A DNA stretch of 64,000 nt from positions 28,512,318-28,576,317 of the forward strand of contig CM065379.1 of NCBI GenBank assembly GCA_033060915.1, written 5' to 3'. Source of the DNA: Euryodendron excelsum (lineage: Eukaryota; Streptophyta; Magnoliopsida; Ericales; Pentaphylacaceae). The translations under genes and the position numbers were made by a program. This document shows, piece after piece, positions 11,194 through 22,716 of this stretch (positions within the stretch are counted from its first letter, which is position 1; the number at the start of each line of letters is the position of its first letter). The notes beneath the pieces are model-generated. The model saw nothing but the letters and a program-made list of their open reading frames with translations. It searched no databases and had not been told where the DNA came from.

Positions 11194-12103
11194 CTTGGAA
11201 AGGTAAGCTAAGTAAGAGGTGTTAATATACAGTACATGTAGATAAATAATAATAAAATAAAGTAAATAAATAATAAAAAAAGAAAATAATAAAAGAAACA
11301 AACAATAAATAATAATAAAAATATTTCAAATGATAAGTCAAAACAAATTTCCTACACCTTTTGATTTTCCAACTTCAAGTCAAATCTCAAGGGTTTTCTG
11401 TCTTTTTTCTTCAAAAAGATTTTATTTCCAAACCTTTTCCAACTCTTTCCCTGATTTCTAAAAATTTCGATAGAGTTTCGTTTAAAAATGGTCCATACAA
11501 CACCCATGACATCAACACAAAGACACAAAACCGTGCACTTCACAACGTTACAATCACATAACATCAACACCCGCGCACACTTTTTAAATTTTTTAAATTT
11601 TCAAAACACGCGTTTTATTTTTCTAATAAATCAATGATTTTCAAAAATGTCCTAAAATTCCTCAAAATCATTTAAAATATTTTCTAAAAATTCCTTAATT
11701 TTTCCAAATTTTAAACTCTAAAAATTTCATCAATTTCTTAGGTTTTCTCCATTTTTCCTATTTTTCTAAGTCTTTTTTCTATTTTTCAAAAAATCAAAAA
11801 TTCAAAAGTTTTGAAAAAATCACGAAACTTCACATGATTGTTAAATAGATTTTTCTAAGACACACAGTATAAAAATCTAGCAAAAAAACTTAATACCTAA
11901 GCCTCTAGAAACAAACCCCCAAGTCCTGCAAAAACCCTATTCACATAATGACGCAAAATCACTCAAATTCAATCAAACAAGCACCAAAATGCAAAAATAA
12001 CATCAACATAGTGTTTAAAACATATCAAGACATCAATTTCCACTGTTCACACGACTTAAACGAAGTTCTACACATTAAAATCAACATAGGATAGAAAACT
12101 CGC
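11194..12103 (-). other. Intron in 5' leader of element B antisense ORF
   Basis: This corresponds to the 31079-31957 intron of element A. The donor here is GCGAG instead of GTGAG (12103), and the acceptor CCAAG abuts the ATG. The interior is AT-rich without long coding frames. Confidence 0.6.
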
Positions 12104-12567
12104 CTTTCGAAGTTCTCCGGCGAAATCTTCTCTTTTGGCAGCTTTTTCGGCGACGTGGTCTACTTTTGGCAATCACCCGTGATCCCTAAGAAGTGCTCTT
12201 TCGAATGTCCAGGTCGGGTCCCTCACAAACACTCTTGATTCTTCAAAAATCCCTCAAATCCCGCAAGTGTTTGAACTAGAAAATTTTCTGGTTTTGTTCC
12301 CAGGCCTAGAGCCACTAGCAGTGGCGCCAAGCCAACTTTGCCAAAGGTGCCACTCCTAGTGGCGCCAATTCCAAATTCTGGGCAGCCTTGCCCTTTTTTG
12401 CACCAAAATTTGTTTTCGAAGGCCTTTTGGGACCAATATCCATTTCCCAACCCCTGCTGTCAAAAATTTTCCAAAGTCCATCCCTCCGACTGCCTCACGG
12501 TCAACATGGGATTCTTACTCTACCATTTTTTATCATCGACAAACAAAGAAAGGAAAAGTGGGGCAGC
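12104..12567 (-). promoter_or_regulatory. Leader/promoter region of B antisense ORF and PPT of B
   Basis: Read on the minus strand, this is the presumed promoter and untranslated leader of the antisense ORF. It contains GGCGCC palindrome remnants (12307-12365). Read on the plus strand, its right end, AAAGAAAGGAAAAGTGGGG at 12545-12563, is the polypurine tract that primes plus-strand synthesis just before the 3' LTR. Confidence 0.6.
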
Positions 12568-15500
12568 TGTAAGCACCCTATTTTTGACCGCTCGGCAGTC
12601 TCCAGTCTGTCCTGACTTGAGTTCAAGTCAATATGGACAAATTCTAGAATTCTAGTCTTAATCCAGTCGATTCATCGCTTCGCGGGCCCACCAGGCCCAA
12701 ATAGAGACAAAATGACTAAAATGCCCTTGGGGGCATTGTTCGTTCCAATTTCAAATCAGGCACGTCTTCTCGAAGACGGTAAGTCCCTTCTTCCAATTCT
12801 AATTCCGATCCCTCTCTTGAGAAAGTTGATTCCTCGAGATGGTATGTCTATCTTGTCCAGCAAGTTTTTCGAAGAAAGTTTCTTTGAAACGGTAAGTCCC
12901 TTCAAACCTGTCGACTGGGACAGGACCCTAAGTCCCTTAGATGGTAGAACAGTCCACCTTTGGTGCCTACTAGCCCACCAATACAGAAATGTCTGTTTTG
13001 ACACGCCTTCTGAGAGAGTTGATTTCTCAAGCGCTAAGTCCCTTTAGCAGCTTCCTCAGATCAGCCAGTCTAAGGAATAATCGCGAATCGTCAGACTAGC
13101 GAAAGTACTCGCAAACATTGCAACCGTCAGAATAGTGGAAATACTCGCAAATAGGTCGATATAGGGAATTGCCAACAAACTCCTGTATCACGGGAACGCC
13201 ATCAGAGTGGCAGAAACACTCAAAACCCAGGTCAACATCGGTGCCTGCTAGCCCACTTCGGTGAAAAATGACCAAACTGCCCCTAGGGCCATTTCCAGCA
13301 CATTTCTCGAGAAAATACCTAAGTCCTCAGATCAGTAAGTCCACCCTTCCAAGATTATCTTAAAAGAAATCTGGCATGATTAGGTGCCTTTTAGTCAGTT
13401 TCAGTTCAATTTGAAGACTTTTCGGTCAAGATGACGATTTTGCCCCTAGGCATCCGAATGCCCCGGGAGCCACATCGACTCTGGGTATCAAACCGGTAAC
13501 CTTTCGAGAATGCTTCTTATAGTATTCTCAACCTTCTATTATCTTTCTAGATCATTCCGAGTCAATTTTGGCAAACCCGGTGCAAAATTACTGTTTTGCC
13601 CCTGGTGGGCTGGTCGCCTTTTCCGACCACACCAACTCTGGGTATTCAACCGGTAACCTTTTGGAACATTCTAAATAATGTTTCCAAATCTCAAGTCGTC
13701 TTCTAGGATATTCCAAGTCCATCCCGGTAGCTTTCTGGCTCGATTGACCGTCTTGGCACTGATGGCCCGGTCAACCCTTCCAACAAACCCTGAGCTCCTT
13801 TTTCAGGTCCATTACCCCCGAGACCCTATTCTAAGGGTTCCTGTCCTTTTCCGGCCTTCCAAGTCGTGCCCGACCCCTTCAAATCCTTCCCGGACCTTCT
13901 GGAGTCACTCTTAGTGAAGCTAAGCTAAATATTGCATGGTAATCACTAGTACAAGCACCCAAATCTTCTGAAGATACGTTGCTTGCCGACCTTAAAGCTT
14001 TCCAAAGTGGCTAGTGCCACTAGTAGTAGCGCAAGCCAAATATTGGCCTGGAGTGGCGCCAGAAGGTATTTTGGCCTGGCGCCACTACAACAGGCGCTAG
14101 GTCATTCCTCTCTCTATAAATATAGAGTCTCCTCTAGCGTGAAAGAGGTCTGCAAACTCAGTCTAAAAACCCTACTTTTCGATATGCAGAGCTCGTAGCC
14201 ACCCTAAACCCTAGCTTCTTTAGGTTTTCCAAACCCTAGCCTCCTATACACTCATATACACTCATACAGTAGCCTCCAAAGCATCCATTGAAGACTTGAA
14301 GTGCTGCAAACTGAAGCCCTTGAAGATTAAGACGAAGACTGAAGTGAAGATCAAAGCAAAGCAAGATAAACAAAGCGCGCAAAGCAAAACAAAACAAAAT
14401 AAAGAAGACATAAGGTAGGCTCTCTATTTAAGATTATACATCTCCCCCTCTCTCTTCTCTCTATGAACCCACTTGGGTTTTCTTCTATTTTAATCCCCCA
14501 TCTTCTTCCTTCCCCCCTCCCCCCTTTCTTGCATGCTTGAAACAAGGGACTTCCCAGTCCATGTGTAGGATTAGGCTATTGGAGGGTCACCATGTCGGGG
14601 GCTTTCTTTTACTCTAACTAGAGACCACGTGGGTTCAACCCCCTTGATTATGTGGTGAAGCCTTAACCTTGTATGTTCACCACCCCAATTTACATTGTGC
14701 ATATCATGATCTTGTATTCTTCCAAAATTCATTTTCAAACTCATTTCAAAAGCTTACATCAAAATCTTCTTTTTCAAAGGTTGTTTTCAAAATCACAATC
14801 CTAAGGTGATTCTAGCATTTTCATGGTTAGGGTTGCTTTAGGAAAGTGTTACATTTAAAGTGACCAATATGGTCCATATTTTCAAGACATTGTTGCTTTC
14901 AAAACTACTATCTTAAAGTGGTTCTAACCTTCTTATGGTTAGAATAGCTTTAGGAAAGTGAGATATTTTATATACTTTCTAAAAAAATCTCTTCTCAAAA
15001 CTCTCCTCCTAAAAATCTCTTTTCCAACATGCTTTTCATAAACTGTCTTTAAATTCCTTTCCAAAATTGTTTTAAAAAACTCCCTCAAAAAATCTATTTT
15101 TCAAAACTTCTTTTTAAACTCCTTTCCAAAAAGCTCTCTTCAAAATTCCTTTCCTAAAAACATTCTCCTCAACATTCACTTTCTAAAAACGCTCCCTAAA
15201 TCTCTTTCCCAAAAACTCTTTCCTAAAAGCTTCTTCCAAAATGTTCTTTTTAAAACTTCTCCCAAATTCATTTTTCAAAAACTCCTTTTTAATATCTCCT
15301 TCCAAAATCTCTCTTTCCAAAATTCTACTTTCCAAAAATTTCTTTCCTTGAAGTCCAAGTCAAGCCCTAGAACCAAAAATTAAGAAACCCTAATTTTCTT
15401 TCCCAAAAACATGATTTCCAATTCCCTATTTTGGCCTCAAAACCTAGGTTTCCGAAACCTCTTATTTCCTACACGAAAACTATATATATTTCCAAAACTA

Positions 15501-17014
15501 TAGTCTTCCAAATCTAGGGTTTCTAAAACTTCCCTTTCCAAATCCAGGCTAAATCCGGTCTTCCCTTTAGGAAACCAAATCCAATCTCCTCATTTAGGAA
15601 ACTAGATCCTATCCTCCATTTTTTGGAAACAAAATCAAAACACCTTTTTTTTAGAAACAAAATCCAATCCCTTGTTTTAGGAAATAGGAATCTCAATCCT
15701 TCCTAGTCTAAACCTTTCCTAATTCCACACCTTTCCAAATCTTAACTTTTCAAAACTTTCTAAATTCCAAACTTTCTAAACTTCAAATCTTTCCAAATCT
15801 AAAACTTTCTAAATTTTAAATTTTCCAACTTCCAAAACTTTCCTATTTTGAAAACCTTCCTAAATCCAAACTTTCCTAAAATGACACTTTCCTAATTTAA
15901 AACTTCCATAATTCGAATCTTTCTTAAATTCCAACTTTCTTAATCTTCCAAGTCCAGCATTCGAGTCAAATCTTTCTTAAATCTCAAGTTTTTCCTAAAT
16001 CCTATCTTTGTAAGTCTAGGTTTCCTAAACCTCAATCTTTCCAAATCGATTTTCCAATCTCTTCAATTCCAAATTTCAAATTCTAATCTTCTATTCTAAG
16101 TTCAAATCAAATTCTTTTTCCAATCAAAATCTCTTTTTCAAATCAAACATTCTATTTTCTATCGGACTCTTATCCGAACTACGACTGACCTGATTCCTCA
16201 AAAAGGATACGTAGGCAACCCTCATGGGTGCGGTCACAATCTTTTTAAAGCTTCTATTTCCGTAGCTTCTTTCCAATTTACAACTTCCAATTCTATGTTC
16301 TATTTCCAACTTCCAATTCCATAATCTATTTCAAGTTTCCAATTCCAAAAATATATTTTCAAATCTCTATTTCCAATTTCTAAAACTTTCTAATTTCAAA
16401 TCTATCTTTTTAAAGTTCTTTTTAAATCAAATCAATTTCTTTTCAAATCTAATTTCCAACTCTCATTTCTTGCACTTACATATCATGCATTATGTCTTTT
16501 AAAACATTCTTTTCTAAAGTGGATAGCATCCGACATTTGTTAGTTGAAGACTCTCATAGGTGAACCTAGGGTGAATAGACATGTAAGTAAGCAAGGGCGG
16601 GGTAGCGTGATGACTTAGTGCATCTTCCTTACACGTAACCAACCTCCGAACCTAGGATCACTGTTTTCAAAAGACCAAAAATGGAGTTATTTTTAAAAAA
16701 GGGCTTAAATATTTTTAAAGGTTGCCAAACAACCTGTTTTCTTCAAAACCCTCTATTAAGGAAGTATTTTCAAAATTGTTTTCAAAAACCCTAAATGCAA
16801 TCTTCGGATTGTGCTTATTTTTTAGGTGACCTAACTCACCTTAATCAAGTTAGGTGACTACTCCAAATCTTTTCTAAAAGCCCTTTATTCAAATCAAATT
16901 TTCAATTAAAACCTAGTCGCACTTATTCTTCTACGAGGATGAGTTCTAACGAGAGAGTACAGTGTTTTTCCTGCTTGTGTGTATTCCTCGAGTGTGAAAA
17001 ATCTGGGCGCGACA
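12568..17014 (+). mobile_element. 3' LTR of element B, 4447 bp
   Basis: It starts TGTAAGCACC directly after a polypurine tract and ends GGGCGCGACA. The sequence after it (TTCACGACTCC) is internal to another LTR of the same family, so element B was inserted there with probable duplication TTCAC (17015-17019). The left partner of that duplication is outside the window. Contents follow the family plan: GGTAAGT motifs, hairpin units near 13095-13145, TATA box at 14115-14122, degenerate TTTCCTAAA array, and conserved block near 16200. Confidence 0.88.
14115..14122 (+). promoter_or_regulatory. TATA box in 3' LTR of element B
   Basis: TATAAATA, with GGCGCCACTACAACAGGCGC-like sequence and CTAGTAGTAGCGC remnants of the palindrome module just upstream (14010-14100). 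Confidence 0.7.
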
Positions 17015-19158
17015 TTCACGACTCCAACTTGCATTGTGCATATCATGATCATGCATCTCTCCAAAAATTGTTTTCAAACTTGTTTTCAAAACTTGCATCA
17101 AAATCGTTTTCAAAACTTGTGTTAAAATATTTTTCTTCAAAACTTGTTTTCGAAACCATAATCCTAAGGTGATTCTAGCTTTTCCATGGTTAGAGTTGCT
17201 TTAGGAAAGTGTTACATTTAAAGTGACTAATATGGTCTATATTTTCAAATCCTTGTTGTTTTTAAAATCACAATCTCGGAATGGTTCTAATCTTCTTATG
17301 GTTAGAATCGTTTTAGGAAAGTGAGATACTTTTAGAGGCTTGCAAAAGTCTATATTCGAATTCCTTTCCGAATTTGTTTTTCAAATTTACTTTCCAAAAC
17401 CTCCTTTTTTAAATCCTCGCCAAAATCTCTTTTCAAATCTAGTTTCTAAAATCTATTCTCCAATATATTTTCTAAAAACTCTTTCCAATCTTCTTTCCAA
17501 GATTGCTTTCTAAAAACTCCCTTTAAAAAATATATTTTTTCAAAACTTCTTTTCAAACTTCTTTTCAAACCTCTTTCCAAAAAGCTCTCTTCAAAATTCA
17601 CTTTCAAAAAACGCTCCTTAAGTTTCCTTCCAAAAAAACTCTTTCCAAAAATCCTTTCCAAAAACTCTCTTTTCAAGTTTACTTTCTAAAAACTCCTTTC
17701 TAAGATCTTCTTCCAAAAATCTTTCTTTCCAAAAGTTCTACTTTCCAAAATCTCATTTTCTTGGAGTCCAAGTTAAACCCTAGAGCCATGGTTAAGAAAC
17801 CCTAATTTTCTTTCTAAAAATATAATTGTTAATTTACTATTTTGGCCTCAAACTTTAGGTTTCCAAATCCTAAGTTCTACAACAAAATCATATATTTCCA
17901 AATCCTATTTTCTACCTCAAAATCTAGGATTTTCAAAACTTCATATTTCCAATTCCATGCCAAATCAAACCCTCCGTTTAGGAAACCAAATCCAATCTCC
18001 CATTTAGGAAACTAGATCTAATCCTCTGCTTTTGAAAACAAAATCAAATCATTTCTTTTTAGAAACGAAACCCAATTTTTTATTTTAGGAAATAGAAATC
18101 TCAATCTTTCCTAATCCAAGCCTTTCCTAATCCTAGTCCTTCCTAATTCCATTACATTTCCAAACCTCAACTTTGCAAATCTAAATTTTCATATCTTTCT
18201 TAAACTCAAACCTTTTCTAATTTCAAGTATTTCTAAAACTCAAATTTCGAATCTTTCTAAAATTCTAAACTTTCTATATTTTAAATCTTTCCAAATCCAA
18301 AACTTTCTAAATTCAAAACTTTCTTAAGCCAAAACTTTCTAAATTCAAAACTTTCCTTATTAAAAATTTTCCTTATTCGAAACCTTCAAATTTCAAAACC
18401 ATTCCTATTTTAAACTTTCCTAATTCAAAAATTTTCCTAAAATGAAAATTTCCTAAAACGAAACTTTCCTATTTTGAAACTTTCATAATTTAAACATTTC
18501 CTAAATCCAATCTTTCCTTAATCTTCCAAGTCCAATATTCGAGTCAAATCTTTTCTAAAACCCTTCTAAGTCAAGTCAAAATTTTCTTAATCTCAAGTCC
18601 CTCCTAAATCATATCTTTCTTAAGTCTATGTTTCTTAAATCTCAATCTTTTCAAAACAAGTCCAAATCCTTCTTCTAAGTTCTATCTTTCCAAATCAAAG
18701 TCTAATCTTTTCAATTATAAATTCCAATTTCAAATCTTCTATTTTAAGTTCAAATCAAACCCTTTTTCAAATCAAAATCTCTTTTTTAAATCAAGCCTTC
18801 TATTTTCTATCGGACTCTTGTCCGAACTACGACTGACCTGATTCCTCAAAAGGGATACATAGGCAACCCTCATGGGTGCGATCATAACTTTTTTTTGAAT
18901 CTCCAATTTCATAGTTTTTTTCAAATCTCCAATTTCACAACCTTATTTTCATACTTCCAATTTCATAATCTATTTCAAGTTTCTAATTCCAAAAATCTAT
19001 TTTCAAATCTTCAATTTCAATTTCCAAAACTTTCTTTCCAATTTCAAACTTCAATTCTTCTTTTCAAATCTATTTTCAAAAATCAAAGTCTTTTCTTGCA
19101 CTTGCATATTATGCATCATGTTGTACTTCTTTATAAAAGTTCTTTTCAAAAGTGGATA
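17015..19158 (+). mobile_element. Right part of an older LTR that hosts element B
   Basis: The sequence picks up in the middle of a family LTR at the TTCACGACTCCAACTTGC block (compare 7198) and runs through the degenerate array and the CGGACTCTTGTCCG hairpin at 18811-18824. It breaks off at GTGGATAG, where the expected LTR sequence is replaced by an unrelated repeat. The left part of this LTR would lie beyond element B, outside the window. Confidence 0.8.
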
Positions 19159-20522
19159 GTGGTGTGCTATTGCGGGCACCCAAAAATAAAACTAATATCC
19201 GAAAAACAAATATGTAGTAGTGCAAGTAAGGATCATTCCCACGAAGAGTGTTTAGTCTCGTTTTATGCTATGTGAACAATGAAGGGGGGTTTTGGATATA
19301 ATGAAAACTATTTTAATAATCACAACTATGAAACAATCCAGATTAAAGTATTGAAATCAATTAGAAGAACAAACCTTGGTCTAGGACAACATCCACCATC
19401 GGAATTTACAACTGATCATCGATGGAAGCATATCAATTCACTCTTTGATTATTCACCGTTGGAACTATTTTCCTATCTCTCCTTAGTTGTAGTTAATCAG
19501 AAACAAGTGATTTGATTAACCTTAACTACTAAACAACCCAGGAAAAGCACACAAGGTTTAATCTAGCAACAGCCTTAAGAATTAGAGAGATCGATGAAAC
19601 TAAACAACACAAGCACAAGCGGTTGCATTTAATTTAGTCGAATGCCCTTCCTAAGATATAATAATTCTCAACGCAGTAAATCATTAAATCTCAGTTGCTT
19701 CACAAATCAGAGGAATCAAACAATTACGGATTTGATATCTAACTCACAGTAGATTGCAATGATTAATAAATTGGTAGGCCTCCTAGCGATTAAACAAGAC
19801 AATCATAAAAGTAGGTATAGAACAACATTCGATACTCAAAGCATAAATCGAATAATGAAAACAAATTATATGTCATAGTTTATTATCAATTCCGAGATTT
19901 CTGTCTCCTTTGACCAAGATTCAGAGTTTAGCTATGCAAGACCATGAAAACAACTAAAAGAATAACCTTTAATAATATGAAAAACGTCTACCACCCTAAA
20001 AACAAAACAGTCCTAGCTTTTATAGGCTTCCAGAAATCTGCAGCTGCGCACGACTATTCGAATGCATCGGACTACTGTTCGAACCGTACGTTGAACGCAC
20101 TTTGAATGGTAAAACCTATTATCTGAATCTTTCGAACGCTCTTTGAACCTGAACTTGACGTGTATCCATTTCACGTAGCGTTCGAATGCAAACTAAGCCA
20201 TTCGAATGCCTCTTGGGACCATTCGAATGCTTCTTCGAACGCTGCTTCTAATTTCGTGCAAATTCGGCACTTTTTAGTTAGGATCTCCTTCTTGGGCATT
20301 CTATAGCACCCTAAGTCAAAATATAAGAATAGTGAGAATCTTTAGGTACCAAATAAGTATAAAAGATTAAACATTAAGGGAGAAAAATATGACACTTGCA
20401 TTCTCATCAAATTCCCCCACACTTAACCTTTGCTCGTCCTCGGGCAAAACTCAAACTCAGTCTCCTGAGATATCAAAGTCTCAACAAAAAAACAACCAAA
20501 CTCTTCAAAACTCATAACATAT
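19159..20522 (+). mobile_element. Unclassified repeat interrupting the LTR and hosting E1
   Basis: This 1.36 kb stretch is unrelated to the surrounding LTRs. It joins the older LTR at 19158 and is cut at 20522 by the start of element E1, so it is presumably the left part of a further mobile element. It contains an AAGGATCATTCCCACGA block near 19230, a cluster of TTCGAA palindromes (20050-20260) and a CCCCCACACTTAACC block near 20413. I recall such blocks from plant repeats but cannot assign a family. No convincing coding region was seen. Confidence 0.5.
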
Positions 20523-21094
20523 TGTAAACACTCCATTTTTTACCGCTCGGCAGTTTACACTCCATCCAGACTTGTACTCAAGTCAATATGGACGTATTCC
20601 AATCGAAACCAACTCTCTAAGTCTAAATCCCGTCTATCCATCTCTTCGCGGGCCCACCAAGCCCAAATAGAGGCAAAATGACCAAAATGCCCTTAGGGGC
20701 ATTGTCCTTTCCAATTCCAATTCCAATCTCTCTCTCTAGACAGTTGATTTCTCGTGACAGTAAATCTATTCCAAATCAGGCACATCTTTCCGAAGACTAT
20801 AAGTTCCCTTTCCAATTCCAAATCAGGCACGTCTTTTTGAAGACAATAAGTCCCCTTTCCAATTCCAAATCAGGCACGTCTTTCCGAAGACGGTAAGTCC
20901 TCTTTCCAATTCCAAATCAGGTACGTCTTTCCGAAGACGGTAAGTCCCCTTTCCAATTCCAAATCAAGCACCTCTTTCTGAAGACGATAAGACCCCTTTC
21001 CAATTCCAATCCCTCTCTCTCGACAATTGATTCCTCGAGATGGTAAATCAACTCGAATCAGGCGCGTTTTTTCGAAGACGATAAGACCCCTTTC
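20523..21094 (+). mobile_element. 5' LTR of element E1, left part
   Basis: It starts TGTAAACACTCC, a variant of the family LTR start. It is cut at 21094 by solo LTR S2, whose duplication CTTTC is at 21090-21094 and 47811-47815. The rest of this LTR is at 47811-52633. Without the insert it would be about 5.4 kb. The left flank of E1 is an unclassified repeat; its target duplication cannot be checked because the right end of E1 is outside the window. Confidence 0.88.
20760..21010 (+). repeat. 47-bp tandem repeats in E1 5' LTR
   Basis: About five units of AATCAGGCACGTCTTTCCGA followed by AGACGGTAAGTCCCC and TTTCCAATTCC, the same unit as in S1 at 5060-5300. Confidence 0.8.
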
Positions 21095-21269
21095 TGTAAG
21101 CACCCCATTTTTGACCGCTCGGCAGTCTACACTCCGTCTAGACTTGTGTTTAAGTCATTGTGGGCATATTCCTATTGAAACCAAATCTCTAGGTCCAAAT
21201 CTCGTCTTTCCATCGCTTCGCGATAGAGGCAAAATGACCAAAATGCCCTTAGGGGCATTGTCCTTTCCT

Positions 21270-21640
21270 TTCCGATTCCAACCCCTCTCTCGAGACAGTT
21301 TATTCCTCGAGACGGTTCCAATCCAGGCACGTCTCTTCAGAGACGATAAGTCTCCTTTCCAATCCCACTCTCGAGATAGTTTATTCCTCGAGACGGTTCC
21401 AACCTAGGCACGTCTTCTCGGAGGCGATAAGTCCCCTTTCCAACCCCACTCTTGAGACAGTTTATTCCTCGAGACGGTTCCAATCCAGGCACGTCTCTTC
21501 AGAGACGATAAGTCCCCTTTCCAATCCCACTCTCGAGACACTTTATTCCTCGAGACGGTTCCAATCAGGCACGTCTTTTCGGAGACGGTAAGACCACTTT
21601 CCAATCCCTCTCTCGAGACAATTTATTCCTTGAGACGGTC
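21270..21640 (+). repeat. Roughly 80-bp tandem repeats rich in CTCGAGA
   Basis: Four to five units combine TCTCGAGACAGTTTATTCC, TCGAGACGGTTCCAA and GGCACGTCTCTTCAGAGACG. CTCGAG palindromes recur every 80 bp or so, and the CGTCTCTTCAGAGACG piece is itself a dyad. Confidence 0.8.
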
Positions 21641-22595
21641 CGAGTAGCGAAACTACTCACAAAACCATTAGAGTAGCGAAAATATTCACAAATAGGTCGA
21701 TATAGGGAATTGGCAACAAACCCCTGTGTCAAGACGACCACCGTTAGAGTGGCAGAAACACTCAAAACTCAGGTCAACACCAGTATCCGTTAGCCCATTT
21801 CGGTAAAAAATGATCAAACTGCCCTGTGGACCTTTTCCGAGATTTTCCGGTCAAGATGACCATTTTGCCCCTAGGCATCCGAATGCCCCGGGAACCACAC
21901 CGGCTCTGGGTATCAAACCGGTAACCCTCTGAGATTGCTTTTTATAGTACTCTCAACCTTCCTTTATTTTTTCAGATCATTCCGAGTCAGTTCTGGCCAA
22001 CCCGGTACAAAATGACCGTTTTGCCCCTGGTGGGCCGGTTTTCTTTTTCAACCATACCGGCTCTGGGTATCAAACCGGTATCCTCCTGAGACTACTTTTT
22101 ATAGTGTTCTCAACCTCCTTTTACCTTTTCGGATCATTCCGAGTTAGTTCCGGCCAACTCGGTGCAAAATCACCGTTTTGCCCTTGGTGGGCCGGTCTCC
22201 TTTTCCGACCACGCCGGCTTTGGAAATCAAACCGGCAGCCTCTGGAAACATTCTGAATAATGTTTCCAGATCCCAAATCTTCTTCCGGGACAATCCGAGT
22301 CTGTCCCGGCAGTTTCCCGGTTCGATTGACCGTTTTGCCCCTAAAGGCCCAGTCAACTTTTTCAACACATCTTATCCTCACTTTTCAAGTCAAATACCTC
22401 TAGGACACTATTCTAAGTGTTCCTGCTCCTTTCCGGCCTTCCAGGTCATTCCCGGCTCCTTCAAATCATTCCCGGACTTTCCGGAGTCACTCCTAGTGAA
22501 GCCAGGCTAAAAATTACATGGTAGTCACTAGTACAGGCGCCCAAATCTAGTCAAAGATACGTTGCTTGCCGACCTTAAACATTTCCTAAATGGCT

Positions 22596-22716
22596 GGCGC
22601 CACTAGCAGTGGCGCCAAGCCAAAAAATGGCCTGGCACCACTCCTAGTGGCGCCAGTGTAAAATTTGGCCTGGCACCACTACAACAGGCGCCAGTGTTGT
22701 CCAACCTCTATAAATA
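22596..22716 (+). promoter_or_regulatory. LTR promoter of S2: GGCGCC palindromes and TATA box
   Basis: TGGCGCCACT / AGTGGCGCCA inverted repeats (first near 22597-22619, later ones partly decayed to CACC) stand upstream of TATAAATA at 22709-22716. Confidence 0.7.

Noticed and set aside
18895..19515. Frames of 126 and 78 codons
   Set aside because: The first crosses the junction between the old LTR and the unclassified repeat at 19158. The second has no recognisable feature.
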